A DNA stretch of 64,000 bases from Amycolatopsis acididurans (GCF_012328925.1 NZ_JAAXLS010000003.1:300871-364870); one strand, 5' to 3'; positions 39,896-49,881 are shown, counted from the stretch's first letter. Made by a program: numbers and translations. The notes: generated from the sequence alone by a model not told the origin.

Positions 39896-41254
39896 GTGAG
39901 CACGATCGATGTGGTGCCGCTCGTCGACGAAGGACTGGGCAACTCCGCCTATCTGGTCGATCTCGGCGACGGCCGGGCGATGGTGGTCGACGTGAGCCTC
40001 GACCTGCGCGCGGCCTGCGATGCCGCACGACGCCGGGGGCTGGCGCTCGCCTTCGCCGCCGACACGCATCTGCACGCCGACTTCCTGTCCGGAGCGCGGC
40101 AGCTGTCGGCGACCGAGGGCACGCGGGTGCTGGCCTCGGCCGCAGGGCACCGCGAGTTCTCGCACAGTGGTCTGCGCGACGGCGACGAGGTCGATCTCGG
40201 CGGACTGCGGCTGCGGGCGTTGAGCACGCCGGGCCATACCCATGAGCATCTGTCGTTCCTGCTGCTGGACGGTGACCGGCCGGCCGGGGTGTTCACGGGC
40301 GGTTCGCTGCTGGTGGGCTCGGCCGCGCGCACCGACCTCGCCGCACCCGAGCAGACCGAGGCACTGACCCGCGCCCAGTACGCCTCGCTCCGGCGGCTCA
40401 CGCGGCTGCCGGACGACGTCGCCGTGTGGCCCACGCACGGCGCGGGCTCGTTCTGCTCGGCACCGCCCGGCGCCGAGCGCGTCAGCACCATCGGCCGGGA
40501 GAAGGCCACGAATCCGTTGCTGCAGAAGGAAGACGAAGACGAGTTCGTCGCCGCGCTGCTCGGCTCGCTGGGCAGCTACCCGCCCTACTTCCGGCGGCTG
40601 GGCGAGCTCAACCGCCGCGGGCCGGCACTGCTGGAGCGCGACCCGTCGCTGGCCGCGCTGGACGTCGCGACGGTGCGGGCGATGCTGGCCGACGGGGCCC
40701 AGCTGGTGGACGCCCGGCCCGTCGCGGACTTCGCCGCCGCGCACGTGCCGGGAGCGTTGTCCATCCCGCTGCGGCCGGTGTTCGCGTCCTGGCTCGGCTG
40801 GCTCGCCCCGCCCGACCGGCCGTTGATCATCGTGCGCGACCCCGGACAGGATCCGGCCGAGATCGCCTGGCAGGCCACCAAGATCGGCTACGGCAACCTC
40901 GCCGGCGAACTCACCGGCGGCATCGACGCCTGGCGCGCGGCCGGGCATTCCACCACCAGCACCCGGCTGGTCGACCCCGGCGAGGTGGCGGGCGCGGTGC
41001 TGGACATCCGGCAGCGCGCCGAGTTCGCCGCCGGGCACCTGCCCGGAGCCCTGCATGTCGAACTCGGCGACCTGCCCGGGCGCGCCGGCGAGGTGCCGGG
41101 TGAACCGCTGGTCGTGATGTGCGGCCACGGGGAACGCGCGATGGGGGCGGCGAGCCTGCTCGAACAAGCCGGGCACCGCGACCTCGCCGTGCTGACCGGC
41201 GGGCCAGGCGACTGGGCGAGAACGACCGGCGGACGAGTGGAGACCGGGGCATGA
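39896..41254 (+). CDS. metallo-beta-lactamase-fold sulfurtransferase with two rhodanese domains
   Basis: A 452-residue protein. Residues 1-235 are an MBL fold related to persulfide dioxygenases: ADTHLHADFLSG, STPGHTHEHLSF and WPTHGAGSFCS. The usual TGD metal-ligand motif reads FTGGSLLVG here, so the Asp is replaced by Gly. Two rhodanese domains follow: the first (AMLADGAQLVDARPVADFAA) lacks a catalytic Cys (IIVRDPGQD), the second has it in VVMCGHGERA. It probably handles glutathione- or mycothiol-type persulfide, converting sulfane sulfur to sulfite or thiosulfate. GTG 39896 follows AAGGAGG by seven bases. Confidence 0.85.
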   Translation: MSTIDVVPLVDEGLGNSAYLVDLGDGRAMVVDVSLDLRAACDAARRRGLALAFAADTHLHADFLSGARQLSATEGTRVLASAAGHREFSHSGLRDGDEVDLGGLRLRALSTPGHTHEHLSFLLLDGDRPAGVFTGGSLLVGSAARTDLAAPEQTEALTRAQYASLRRLTRLPDDVAVWPTHGAGSFCSAPPGAERVSTIGREKATNPLLQKEDEDEFVAALLGSLGSYPPYFRRLGELNRRGPALLERDPSLAALDVATVRAMLADGAQLVDARPVADFAAAHVPGALSIPLRPVFASWLGWLAPPDRPLIIVRDPGQDPAEIAWQATKIGYGNLAGELTGGIDAWRAAGHSTTSTRLVDPGEVAGAVLDIRQRAEFAAGHLPGALHVELGDLPGRAGEVPGEPLVVMCGHGERAMGAASLLEQAGHRDLAVLTGGPGDWARTTGGRVETGA

Positions 41255-42516
41255 CGCGCACCGCCACCGCGCCGAGGCTGGGCATCCGCGCCAACCTCGC
41301 GCAGTTCAGCCTGCTCGTCGCGGTCAACGGACTGGTCGGCGGCGTGCTCGGTCAGGAACGCACCGTGCTGCCGCTGCTGGCCGAGCGGACCTTCCACCTG
41401 ACCGGTTACACGTTCCTGTTGACCTACGTGCTGGCCTTCGGGGTCACCAAGGCCGCCACCAACTACTTCGCCGGAAGCTGGTCGGACCGCTTCGGCCGCA
41501 AACCCGTCCTGCTCGCCGGCTGGCTCGTCGCGATCCCGATCCCGCTGATGCTGATCTGGGCCCCCTCGTGGGGCTGGGTCGTGGCCGCCAACGTGCTGCT
41601 CGGCGTCAACCAGGGCCTGACCTGGTCGACCACCGTGATCATGAAGATCGACCTCGCCGGACCCGCCCGCCGCGGCCTGGCGATGGGCCTCAACGAAGCC
41701 GCGGGGTACATCGCCGTGGCCGTGACCGCGATGGCCACCGGCTACCTGGCCGCGCATTTCGGGCTGCGGCCGGCACCGTTCCTGCTCGGGGCGGCCTACG
41801 TGGCGATGGGGCTCGGGCTGACCGGGCTCGCCGTGCGCGAAACCCACGCCCACGCCCGGCTCGAAGCGACCCGGCACACCGCCCGCCCCGACGGCAGGCA
41901 CGACCACCTGCACGCCGAGCTGACCAACCGGCAGGTCTTCGGCCACACGAGCCTGCGCGAACCCGCGCTGTCCGCGGCCAGCCAGGCGGGCATGGTCAAC
42001 AACCTCAACGACGGCCTGGCCTGGGGACTGTTCCCGATCCTGTTCGCCACCGCCGGACTGTCGGTGTCGCGCATCGGCATCCTTGCCGCGGTCTATCCCG
42101 CGGTCTGGGGGCTGGGCCAGTTGATCACCGGGCCGCTGTCCGACCGGTGGGGCCGCAAGCACCTCATCACCGCAGGCATGCTCGTGCAGGCCGCAGCGCT
42201 CGCCCTGGTCGCCCTCGCCGGCTCGTTCGGTGCGTGGGTGGTGGCCGCGGTGCTGCTCGGCGCGGGCACCGCGCTGGTCTACCCGACGCTGCTCGCGGTC
42301 ATCGGCGACGTCGCGCACCCGGTCTGGCGGGCCCGCGCGGTCGGGGTCTACCGGCTCTGGCGCGACGGCGGCTTCGCGGTCGGTGCCGTGCTCGCGGGCG
42401 TCGTCGCCGACCTGTGGGGTGTGCGTGCCGCGGTCTGGGTCGTCGCCGTGCTCACCGCCGCGTCCGGGATCGTCGTCGCCATCCGCATGTACGAGACCCA
42501 CCCGAAGCGGCACTAG
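41251..42516 (+). CDS. MFS transporter of the sulfur module
   Basis: A 421-residue 12-helix MFS carrier coupled to the MBL-rhodanese gene (ATGA overlap). Loops carry SDRFGRKPVLLAGWL and the repeat SDRWGRKHLITAGML. The central cytoplasmic loop is unusually histidine-rich (HAHARLEATRHTARPDGRHD then HLHAE), with about eight His in ~35 residues, which may bind metal or be pH-sensitive. In similar operons the transporter is thought to export sulfite or thiosulfate-like products; that is inference from the neighbours. Confidence 0.85.
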   Translation: MTRTATAPRLGIRANLAQFSLLVAVNGLVGGVLGQERTVLPLLAERTFHLTGYTFLLTYVLAFGVTKAATNYFAGSWSDRFGRKPVLLAGWLVAIPIPLMLIWAPSWGWVVAANVLLGVNQGLTWSTTVIMKIDLAGPARRGLAMGLNEAAGYIAVAVTAMATGYLAAHFGLRPAPFLLGAAYVAMGLGLTGLAVRETHAHARLEATRHTARPDGRHDHLHAELTNRQVFGHTSLREPALSAASQAGMVNNLNDGLAWGLFPILFATAGLSVSRIGILAAVYPAVWGLGQLITGPLSDRWGRKHLITAGMLVQAAALALVALAGSFGAWVVAAVLLGAGTALVYPTLLAVIGDVAHPVWRARAVGVYRLWRDGGFAVGAVLAGVVADLWGVRAAVWVVAVLTAASGIVVAIRMYETHPKRH

Positions 42517-42616
42517 CCGGATCCCCTGCGCGAACACCTGAACGAGCGGCCGCCGCGGAAAGCGGAGCGATATCCTGCCCTCGGCAAGCGAGTCTTCGCG
42601 GTGACGGGGAGGTGGG

Positions 42617-42979
42617 ATGTTCGGTCTCGGTGACCTCGAATCCGCGGTGATGGGTGTGCTGTGGGACTCGGCGGAACCGGTGAAGGTCCGTGAGGTGCTG
42701 GAACGCCTCAGCACCCCCCGGCAGCTGGCCTACACGACCGTGATGACGGTGCTGGACAACCTGCACCGCAAGGGCTGGGCCGAGCGCGAGCTCAGCGGCA
42801 GGGCCTTCCTCTACCGGCCCGCGGTCGCTCACGAGGAGGCCGCCGCCCGCGCGCTGCGGGACATCCTCGATTCCTCGGCGAACCCCGAGGCCGTGCTGCT
42901 GCACTTCGCCCGGTCCACCTCCGAGCAGGAGTCCGAGGCCCTGCGCAAGGGCCTGCGCCGGAAGCCACGCCGGCGATGA
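42617..42979 (+). CDS. BlaI/MecI-family repressor
   Basis: A 120-residue penicillinase-repressor-type protein: LESAVMGVLWDSAEPVKVRE, QLAYTTVMTVLDNLHRKGWA (recognition helix) and LYRPAVAHEEAAARAL. The basic tail ends LRRKPRRR. It overlaps the next gene, an M56/BlaR-like membrane protease, by four bases (ATGA). In mycobacteria such pairs respond to beta-lactams and control several targets. Here no beta-lactamase is near; the copper ATPase and multicopper oxidase are. CopY copper repressors belong to the same family, so a metal-related role is possible. Confidence 0.9.
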   Translation: MFGLGDLESAVMGVLWDSAEPVKVREVLERLSTPRQLAYTTVMTVLDNLHRKGWAERELSGRAFLYRPAVAHEEAAARALRDILDSSANPEAVLLHFARSTSEQESEALRKGLRRKPRRR

Positions 42980-43920
42980 TCTTCGCGTTCGCCCTGCTCG
43001 TCGGCGCGGTCGCGGCCGGCTGGACCGTTCCGCGACGGCTGTGGGCCGCCGACCTGCGACGGCACGACCCGGCGGTCCTGATCGTGGCCTGGTTGCTGTC
43101 CATACTCGGCGTCGTGCTGGCCGTCGTGACCGGTGTCGTGTTGCTGCTCGTGCCCAGTCACGGCGATGCGGGCGCCTTGCTGGTGGCGATTCATCACTGC
43201 TGGCGCTCGATCCAGCACGGCTCCTCCCCCGCGAGCGAAGAATTCGGCGGCGTGGTCGGCGTGATCGTGCTCGCCGCGCTCACCGTCCGGCTGGCCGTCG
43301 TCGGCTTCCGGGGAATCCGGCGGCGCGCCAGGGCACGCCGGGAGCATCTGGCCGCGCTGCGGCTGGCCGGGCGCTTCGACGAGGGGTCCCCCGCGACGGT
43401 GTGGCTGGCGCACGAGCGGCCGCTGGCATTCAGCCTCGGTGGCCGGGGTGGCGTGATCGTGGCGACCGAAGGGCTGCGCCGTCACCTCGCGGGCGACGGC
43501 GTGGCCGCCGTTCTGGCGCACGAGCGCGCGCATCTGCGGGGACGGCATCACCAGCTGCTCGCTCTCGCCGACGCGTTGCGCACGGCGTTCCCGGTGGTTC
43601 CCCTGTTTCAGCAGGCACCCGCGGCATTGCGGGAACTCGTGGAGATCGCCGCCGACGTCGCGGCCACACGCGCGCACGGCCCGGCCGCCGTGCGTGCGGC
43701 GCTGCTGTGCGTGTCCGGCCGCGGCGCGCCCGGCAGGGCGCTGGCGATGGCCCGCGACGCGGTTCCGTTGCGGCTCGCCCGGCTCAATCGCGGCACCCGC
43801 CCCCCGGGCCGTGCGCGCCGGGTCGCCTCGTGCGGCGCGGCCGGGATAGCCGCGGCGCTCGTCCCCTTCGCCGTCGCGGGCACCGTCGTCATCGCCCTCG
43901 CGGTCGCCGCCTGCCCCTGA
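42976..43920 (+). CDS. M56/BlaR-like membrane metalloprotease
   Basis: A 314-residue membrane protein with about four helices. The zinc motif is AHERAHLRGRHH (HExxH form) near residue 178, with EIAAD about 40 residues later supplying the third ligand, as in M56/M48 peptidases. There is no extracellular penicillin-binding domain, so it is the short actinobacterial BlaR-like type. It is presumed to cleave the coupled BlaI-type repressor after an unknown envelope signal. ATG 42976 overlaps the repressor stop. Confidence 0.85.
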   Translation: MIFAFALLVGAVAAGWTVPRRLWAADLRRHDPAVLIVAWLLSILGVVLAVVTGVVLLLVPSHGDAGALLVAIHHCWRSIQHGSSPASEEFGGVVGVIVLAALTVRLAVVGFRGIRRRARARREHLAALRLAGRFDEGSPATVWLAHERPLAFSLGGRGGVIVATEGLRRHLAGDGVAAVLAHERAHLRGRHHQLLALADALRTAFPVVPLFQQAPAALRELVEIAADVAATRAHGPAAVRAALLCVSGRGAPGRALAMARDAVPLRLARLNRGTRPPGRARRVASCGAAGIAAALVPFAVAGTVVIALAVAACP

Positions 43921-44049
43921 AGCCCGGCGTCGGTCCCCGCGTCCCGGCTCGGTGACCTAAGCCCACGCCGCGGGGGCCGAGCGCCTCTATGCCTCGTTCC
44001 CGCGCCGATCGACGCTGAGCCCCGGGCATCACTCCGGGAGGCGGAACCG

Positions 44050-46392
44050 ATGCACGACGAGCGCACCACCGTCGTCCTCGACGTCAGCGGATTGCTGCGG
44101 ATGTCGGAGCAGAACGTGGTCGACGCGCGGCTGCGCCGGCAGGCGGGAGTCGTGGAAATCGAGACGAACCCGGTCGCCCAGACGGCCACGGTGGTCTTCG
44201 ACCCGTCGCGCACGTCGGTGTCCCAGTTGCGGCAGTGGGTGATCGACTGCGGCTACCACTGCGCCGGGCAGTCCGTGCCGCACCACATCTGCGATCCGCT
44301 GGCCGAGCCGCGGGAGCCCTCGCCGCACGAGGGGACGGGCGGCGGCGGGGACGTGGGCATGCCGATGGCGGCCATGGTCGCCGACATGCGCAACCGGTTC
44401 CTGGTGGCGCTGGTGTTCTCGATCCCGATCCTGCTGTGGTCACCGATCGGCACCGACGTGTTCGGGCTGCACCTTCCGGTGCCGTTCGGCCGGCGGGCGG
44501 ACGTGTGGTCGCTGCTGCTGAGCCTGCCGGTGATCTTCTACTCGTGCTGGATCTTCTTCCGCGGCGCCGTCCGCGCCCTGCGTGCCCGCACCCTGGACAT
44601 GATGGTGCTGGTCGCGGTCGCGGTGGGGGCCGGCTGGCTGTACTCGCTGGTGATCACGCTGACCGGCGGTGGCGAGGTGTTCTACGAAGCCGCGACGGTG
44701 CTGGCCGCGTTCGTCCTGCTCGGGCACTGGTTCGAGATGCGCGCCCGCGGCGGCGCCAACGACGCGATCCGCGCCCTGCTCGACCTCGCCCCGCCGAAGG
44801 CCGTCGTGCTGCGCGGCGGCGAGGAGGTCGAGATCCCCACCTCCCAGGTCGCCGAAGGTGACCTGCTGCTGGTGCGGCCGGGCACCAAGATCGCCGTCGA
44901 CGGGGTGGTCGAGGACGGCGAGAGCGAGGTCGACGAGTCGATGGTCACCGGCGAAAGCCTGCCGGTGCACAAGGCTCCCGGCGCCGACGTGATCGGCGCG
45001 ACCATCAACGCCAACGGCACACTCCGCGTCCGCGCCACCAAGGTCGGGTCCGACACAGCACTGGCACAGATCGTGAAACTCGTGCAGGAGGCGCAGAACT
45101 CCAAGGCACCCGGCCAGCGGCTGGCCGACCGCGCCGCGTTCTGGCTCGTACTCGTCGCCCTCCTCGGCGGCGCCGCGACGCTGGCGGTGTGGCTGGCCAC
45201 CGGCAGCCCGTTCGCCACGGCGATCCTGTTCGCCATCACCGTCGTCGTGATCACCTGTCCCGACGCGCTCGGGCTGGCCACGCCGACGGCGATCATGGTC
45301 GGTACCGGGCTCGGTGCCAAGCGTGGCGTGCTGGTCAAGAACGCCATGGCGCTGGAGACCTCCGCCCGTATCGAAGTCGCCGTCATGGACAAGACCGGGA
45401 CGCTGACCAAGGGCGAACCCGAGGTCACGGACGTCCTCACCGAGGGCCGCGACGAGGACGCGCTGCTGCGGCTGGTCGCGGGAGTGGAACGAGAGTCCGA
45501 GCACCCGCTGGCCGAGGCGATCGTGCGGCACGCCGAATCCCGCGGCGCCAACGGTGCCCGGGCCTCGCGGTTCGAGAACGTGCCCGGGCATGGCGCGATC
45601 GCCGAGATCGACGGTCACCGGGTCGTGGTCGGCAACCGGCGTCTGCTGGAACGGCAAGGCATCCCCCTCGGGTCGCTGGCCACCCGGCGGGACGAACTCG
45701 CCGCGACGGGCCGCACTGCGGTGCTGGCCGCGGTGGACGGCTTCGCCGCCGGAGTCATCGGGATCGCCGACGCGCCCCGCGACAGCTCGGCCGCGGCCGT
45801 CGCCGCGCTGCACGAGCTCGGTGTCGAGGTCGTCATGCTCACCGGCGACAACCAGGCCACCGCCGAGCGCATCGCGCACCGGCTGGGCATCGACACGGTC
45901 ATCGCCGAGGTCCTGCCCGGCGACAAGGCCGCCAAGATCGCCGGACTCCAGCGAAGCGGCCGCAAGGTCGCGATGGTCGGCGACGGCGTCAACGACGCGC
46001 CCGCGCTGGCCCAAGCCGACCTCGGTATCGCCATCGGCGCCGGCACCGACGTCGCCATCGAGACCGCCGACGTCGTGCTCATGCGCTCCGACCCCCTCGA
46101 CGTGCCCACCGCACTGCGCATCGGGCGCGGGACCCTGCGCAAAATGCGGCAGAACCTCGGCTGGGCCGTCGGCTACAACGCCATCGCCCTGCCCATCGCC
46201 GCGGGTGTCTTCGAGCCCGCCTTCGGGCTCATGCTGCGTCCCGAGATCGCCGCACTGTCGATGTCCGGCTCCAGCCTGATCGTCGCGGTCAACGCGCTGG
46301 CCCTCAAACGGCTCCGGCTGCCCGCCGCGCCGGTCCCGGCACCGCGGCCCGAGCCCGTCAGCCCCAGGGCGCTCGGAACCTATTCCACATAG
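44050..46392 (+). CDS. copper-type P1B ATPase with unusual CPD membrane motif
   Basis: A 780-residue heavy-metal ATPase. The N-terminal ~70 residues have an HMA-like fold but no CxxC ([12 protein letters not shown]). Actuator TGES lies near residue 299. The transmembrane metal site reads [11 protein letters not shown] (Cys 403, Asp 405) instead of the usual CPC or CPH. Phosphorylation site DKTGTLTKG has Asp 447; HP-locus [10 protein letters not shown] and hinge GDGVNDAP follow. [13 protein letters not shown] segment suggests CopA-like transport. GGGAGG precedes the ATG. The end overlaps the convergent multicopper oxidase by 13 bases. Confidence 0.9.
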   Translation: MHDERTTVVLDVSGLLRMSEQNVVDARLRRQAGVVEIETNPVAQTATVVFDPSRTSVSQLRQWVIDCGYHCAGQSVPHHICDPLAEPREPSPHEGTGGGGDVGMPMAAMVADMRNRFLVALVFSIPILLWSPIGTDVFGLHLPVPFGRRADVWSLLLSLPVIFYSCWIFFRGAVRALRARTLDMMVLVAVAVGAGWLYSLVITLTGGGEVFYEAATVLAAFVLLGHWFEMRARGGANDAIRALLDLAPPKAVVLRGGEEVEIPTSQVAEGDLLLVRPGTKIAVDGVVEDGESEVDESMVTGESLPVHKAPGADVIGATINANGTLRVRATKVGSDTALAQIVKLVQEAQNSKAPGQRLADRAAFWLVLVALLGGAATLAVWLATGSPFATAILFAITVVVITCPDALGLATPTAIMVGTGLGAKRGVLVKNAMALETSARIEVAVMDKTGTLTKGEPEVTDVLTEGRDEDALLRLVAGVERESEHPLAEAIVRHAESRGANGARASRFENVPGHGAIAEIDGHRVVVGNRRLLERQGIPLGSLATRRDELAATGRTAVLAAVDGFAAGVIGIADAPRDSSAAAVAALHELGVEVVMLTGDNQATAERIAHRLGIDTVIAEVLPGDKAAKIAGLQRSGRKVAMVGDGVNDAPALAQADLGIAIGAGTDVAIETADVVLMRSDPLDVPTALRIGRGTLRKMRQNLGWAVGYNAIALPIAAGVFEPAFGLMLRPEIAALSMSGSSLIVAVNALALKRLRLPAAPVPAPRPEPVSPRALGTYST

Positions 46393-47909
46393 GACACGAT
46401 GGTCATCATCCCGGCCTCGCCGTGGTAGGCGTTGTGGCAGTGCGCCAGCCACTGGCCGGGATTGCCGGCGTCGAAGTCGACCTCGACCGTCTGGCCGGGA
46501 AGCACGATCGTGGTGTCCTTGCGGGGGCCGCGGCCACCGGCGCCGCGCACCTGGAAGGTGTGGCCGTGCAGGTGCATCGGGTGATACATCATGGACATGT
46601 TGACGAACCGCAGGCGCACCCGCTGCCCTTGGTGCACCGGCAGGCCTTCCTTCGGGTCGTAGGTCTTGCCGTTGATCGTCCAGACGTACTTGCCGGAAGG
46701 CCCGGCGAGCGCGAGATCGTGCATGACGTCCGGGTTCTTCTCCGGCAGCGAGACCGCGTCCGCGGCGGCGAAATCGGTGACGGTGAGCACAGGACGGGTC
46801 TTCAGGGTCGCCAGCGCGGCGTCGTTGGCCACCCCGGCTCGCCGGTCGCCGGGCTGCACCAGGACCTGCGCATAGCCGTCCTTGCCCTCGGCCGCGGCCA
46901 GCAACGGCACCGCGGCGTCCGGCACGGTGATCACCGCGTCGATGCGCTCCCCCATGCCCAGCAACACGGCCTCCGCCTGGCGAGGTGAGACGGGAAAACC
47001 GTCGGTGTGCGTGACGCGCATCGGCACACCGGGGATTCCGACCCGGAACGCGGTGTCCGCGGCGGCGTTGATCAGCCGCACCCGGACCCGCTGGCCCGCA
47101 CGCGTGGCGAAGGTCGTGGGAGCTGCCGCGACCCGGCCGTTGGCCAGCAGGTGCGGATAGGTGACGTCACCCGCGTCGCCGCCCAGCAGCGTGCCGCCCA
47201 TCCCCTGCATCGCCCCGGCGCCCATGCCGGGCATGGATCCCATGCCGCCCATGCTCATGCCGTTGGCCCGCAGACCGGCCAGCACCGCGTCGGGATCGGT
47301 TCCGGTGCCGTCGATCCAGTCGTCGAGCACCACCACCAGTTCGGTGTCGTAGTCCGCGCCGTCGGCGGGGTCCTCGACGATCAGCGGCGCGTACAGGCCG
47401 CGGTCCAGCTGGACGCCGACGTGCGGGTGGAAGAAGTACGTGCCGGCGTCGGGCACGGTGAACTCGTAGCCGAACTGCCCGCCGGGGGCGACCGCGGCCT
47501 GGGTGAGGTCGGGCACCCCGTCCATGTCGTTGCGCAGCGCGATCCCATGCCAGTGCACGGATGTGGGCTGCGGCAACCCGTTGCTCAGCCGGGCCTGCAG
47601 TACCTCCCCGCGCTTGAGGCGGATCTCCTTGCCCGGCAGCCGGCCGTCGAACGTCCAGGTGCGGACCGTGGTGCCACCCAGGTCGACCTCGCCCACCGTC
47701 GCGTTGAGCGACACCTGCCGGACCGGCGCGCCCGTGGCCCGGCGGGCCCGTTCCGCGCCGGCGACCGCCGGCGAGGCCGGCCCGATCCTGGTGGCCGGGC
47801 TCGTGCCGGTCGAACACGCGGCCAGACCGGCCGCCGCGGCGGCGCCGGCGCCCAGCGCGAGGAATCGCCGCCGCGTCAGGCTGTGCGGCGTGTTCGCAGG
47901 GATTGTCAA
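46380..47909 (-). CDS. Tat-exported multicopper oxidase (CueO/laccase-like)
   Basis: A 509-residue three-domain copper oxidase. Tat signal: [20 protein letters not shown] ending in AAC (lipobox-like). Copper ligands: [27 protein letters not shown] and [13 protein letters not shown] Met-rich insert ([18 protein letters not shown]) near residue 235 could bind Cu(I). Likely oxidises Cu(I) outside the membrane. TTG 47909 is taken as start since GGAGAGGG lies before it and a probable operator lies just upstream; GTG 47936 is the alternative. Convergent with the copper ATPase, forming a copper-resistance pair. Confidence 0.92.
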   Translation of the reverse strand: MTIPANTPHSLTRRRFLALGAGAAAAAGLAACSTGTSPATRIGPASPAVAGAERARRATGAPVRQVSLNATVGEVDLGGTTVRTWTFDGRLPGKEIRLKRGEVLQARLSNGLPQPTSVHWHGIALRNDMDGVPDLTQAAVAPGGQFGYEFTVPDAGTYFFHPHVGVQLDRGLYAPLIVEDPADGADYDTELVVVLDDWIDGTGTDPDAVLAGLRANGMSMGGMGSMPGMGAGAMQGMGGTLLGGDAGDVTYPHLLANGRVAAAPTTFATRAGQRVRVRLINAAADTAFRVGIPGVPMRVTHTDGFPVSPRQAEAVLLGMGERIDAVITVPDAAVPLLAAAEGKDGYAQVLVQPGDRRAGVANDAALATLKTRPVLTVTDFAAADAVSLPEKNPDVMHDLALAGPSGKYVWTINGKTYDPKEGLPVHQGQRVRLRFVNMSMMYHPMHLHGHTFQVRGAGGRGPRKDTTIVLPGQTVEVDFDAGNPGQWLAHCHNAYHGEAGMMTIVSYVE

Positions 47910-47937
47910 CGTCCGCCCTCTCCTCGAAGACCACACC

Positions 47938-47954
47938 TACTACGCTGGATAGTA
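47938..47954 (-). promoter_or_regulatory. inverted-repeat operator at the multicopper oxidase promoter
   Basis: TACTACGCTGGATAGTA has arms TACTA and TAGTA around seven bases; on the gene's strand the outer arm forms a TACTAT -10-like element. TACTA-type dyads resemble BlaI/CopY family sites, and a BlaI-type repressor is encoded 5 kb away, so this is a candidate target. Confidence 0.45.
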
Positions 47955-47981
47955 CATGCCGAGATCGAGAGCGGGAGGCGG

Positions 47982-49103
47982 TCACGACTCGTGACGGGAC
48001 CGGCCGGCCAGGTCCGGCGGCGCGGGTGGCCGTATCCAGTGCCGCCCGAAGATCAGTATCACCGGGATGGTGAACAGCAGTGGGCCGAGCACGGCCAGCG
48101 GTCGTTCCGCCCACCAGACCCAGTCGGGCGCGCGGTCATCGGAGATCACCCCGCCGTAGACGGCGTACACGACGCCACGCGCCAGCGCCATCCCCGTGGT
48201 GTGGAACAGAAACAGCGGCAGCGCGAACCGATTGAACACACCGAGCACATGTGCCCAGCGCGGCCGCGACAGCAGGCGCTCGACCACGGGGCGGGTGGCC
48301 TCGGCGAAGCCGATCTGGAAGGTCAGCAGCGCGACGATGACGAACGTCGGCGGTGCCATGTTGGACAGCCGCTGCCCCGGAACCCCCACCATCGATCCGG
48401 GATAGAGGTCGGAGAACACCAGCCCCATCAACGCGAACAGCCCCGCCCACATCAACGCGAGGTCCACCCGCCGGGGTGCCTCGACGATGCGCCGGTAGAA
48501 GAACCCGGCCTGATAGGCCAGGCCCCACACCGCCGCCATGTTGATCCAGCCGGCCCACTGGTAGCCGTATCGCAGCCGCGCTATGTCCACGAGCATCGCG
48601 ATACCGCCGAAGAAAACGAGCACGATGATGTCGAAACGCTCGTGCAGCCACAACATCACCGGCAGCAGCACCAGCAGTCCAAGATAGACCGCGATGAACC
48701 ACAGTGGACTGATGATGAGCATCACCGCGCCGCGGATCCAGTGCAGATCGAACACCGTCCCGAGCACGATCCCCAGCACCGCCCACGTGAGAATCAGCGC
48801 GGAGGCGGGCACCAGCAGTTGCTTGACGTGCTTCCAGACGTAATGCCGCATCCGGTCTCCGCGCGCGAGCGCATGTTGCCAGGACACGAGATGCACGTAG
48901 CCGCCGACATAGAAGAACAACGGCAGCACCTGCAACAGCCAGGTGAAGATCCACAGACCGCTGAAGAATCCGAGCGGGTTGGTGGGCTGCGGCCCGTCCG
49001 GGGTCCAGCGCAGGATCGTGAACGCCCAGTGCCACAACACGACGACCACCAGGCTGACCGCACGCAGGTAATCCACGTAAGGCTCTCGCGGGGTCGTACT
49101 CAT
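47982..49103 (-). CDS. acyltransferase family 3 membrane protein
   Basis: A 373-residue membrane O-acyltransferase with about ten helices. The start PREPYVDYLRAVSLVVVVLW and HWAF, followed by FVGGYVH-like FYVGGYVHLVSW and an RRP-type loop, fit the acyltransferase-3/OafA family, which acylates sugars or lipids at the cell surface. ATG 49103 is supported by protein homology and an AGGAAAAG stretch upstream; an in-frame extension would run into the divergent gene. Substrate unknown. Divergent from the CPBP protease gene with only 37 bases between. Confidence 0.8.
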   Translation of the reverse strand: MSTTPREPYVDYLRAVSLVVVVLWHWAFTILRWTPDGPQPTNPLGFFSGLWIFTWLLQVLPLFFYVGGYVHLVSWQHALARGDRMRHYVWKHVKQLLVPASALILTWAVLGIVLGTVFDLHWIRGAVMLIISPLWFIAVYLGLLVLLPVMLWLHERFDIIVLVFFGGIAMLVDIARLRYGYQWAGWINMAAVWGLAYQAGFFYRRIVEAPRRVDLALMWAGLFALMGLVFSDLYPGSMVGVPGQRLSNMAPPTFVIVALLTFQIGFAEATRPVVERLLSRPRWAHVLGVFNRFALPLFLFHTTGMALARGVVYAVYGGVISDDRAPDWVWWAERPLAVLGPLLFTIPVILIFGRHWIRPPAPPDLAGRSRHES

Positions 49104-49140
49104 GCTCGTTGCTCTTTTCCTGAGGCACAATGGAATCACG

Positions 49141-49881
49141 ATGTCTGTCACCACCACCGCCCTGCCACGGCCGGAAGTCACCAACTTCCGGCGACGTGCC
49201 CTCGCTGTTCTCGCCGCCGTGCTGCTACTGGCCACGGCTACCGTGCTGACCAACCGGGTGCTGCCCGGCTGGGCCTACCCCGTCTCCGGCGCGGCCGCCG
49301 CCACCGCGCTCGTCCTGCTCGCGCGGCTGGCCGGCCTGCGCTGGTCCGATATCGGCCTGAGCCGCAGGCACTCCCGCCGCGCACTGCTGTTCGGGCTCGC
49401 GGGTTTCGCAGTGGTGATGCTGGGATTCGGTCTCGCGATGGCGATCCCGCCGCTGCGCGTGCTCTTCCACGACGGCCGGATCGGCTCCCCCGGATTCGGC
49501 CAGCTGATGTGGCTCGCGCTGGTGCGCATCCCGTTCGGCACGGTCCTGCTGGAGGAGGTCGCGTTCCGCGGTGTGCTGCCCGCGCTGCTGGGCGCGGGCG
49601 AACGCTGGCGCTGGGGCCCCGTGCTCGGCGCGTCGGCGCTGTTCGGGCTGTGGCACCTGCTGCCCTCGCTCGCCCTGACGCAGAACGCGGCCGTGCACGC
49701 GACCTTCGGCGGCCTTCCGCTGGCGGTCGTGTCGGTGCTGGCGATGCTGGCTGCGGCCGGCGCGGGCGTGTTCCTGTACTGGTGGCGCCACACCGGCCAC
49801 GGTCTGCTCGCGTCGATGCTGGTGCACCTGGCCACCAACTCCGGCGGTCTGCTGCTGGCCGCGGCCTTGATGGCGCACTGA
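49141..49881 (+). CDS. CPBP family intramembrane glutamic protease (CAAX-like)
   Basis: A 246-residue membrane protein with about seven helices. The three ABI/CPBP motifs are present: EEVAFRGVLPALL (EExxxR), FGLWHLLPSL (FxxxH) and MLVHLATNSGG (HxxxN). Such proteases process peptides or prenyl proteins or protect from bacteriocins; targets are unknown here. ATG 49141 lacks a ribosome site but has CACAAT at 49126-49131, so it may be leaderless. It converges on the P2 ATPase gene with 19 bases between. Confidence 0.85.
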   Translation: MSVTTTALPRPEVTNFRRRALAVLAAVLLLATATVLTNRVLPGWAYPVSGAAAATALVLLARLAGLRWSDIGLSRRHSRRALLFGLAGFAVVMLGFGLAMAIPPLRVLFHDGRIGSPGFGQLMWLALVRIPFGTVLLEEVAFRGVLPALLGAGERWRWGPVLGASALFGLWHLLPSLALTQNAAVHATFGGLPLAVVSVLAMLAAAGAGVFLYWWRHTGHGLLASMLVHLATNSGGLLLAAALMAH

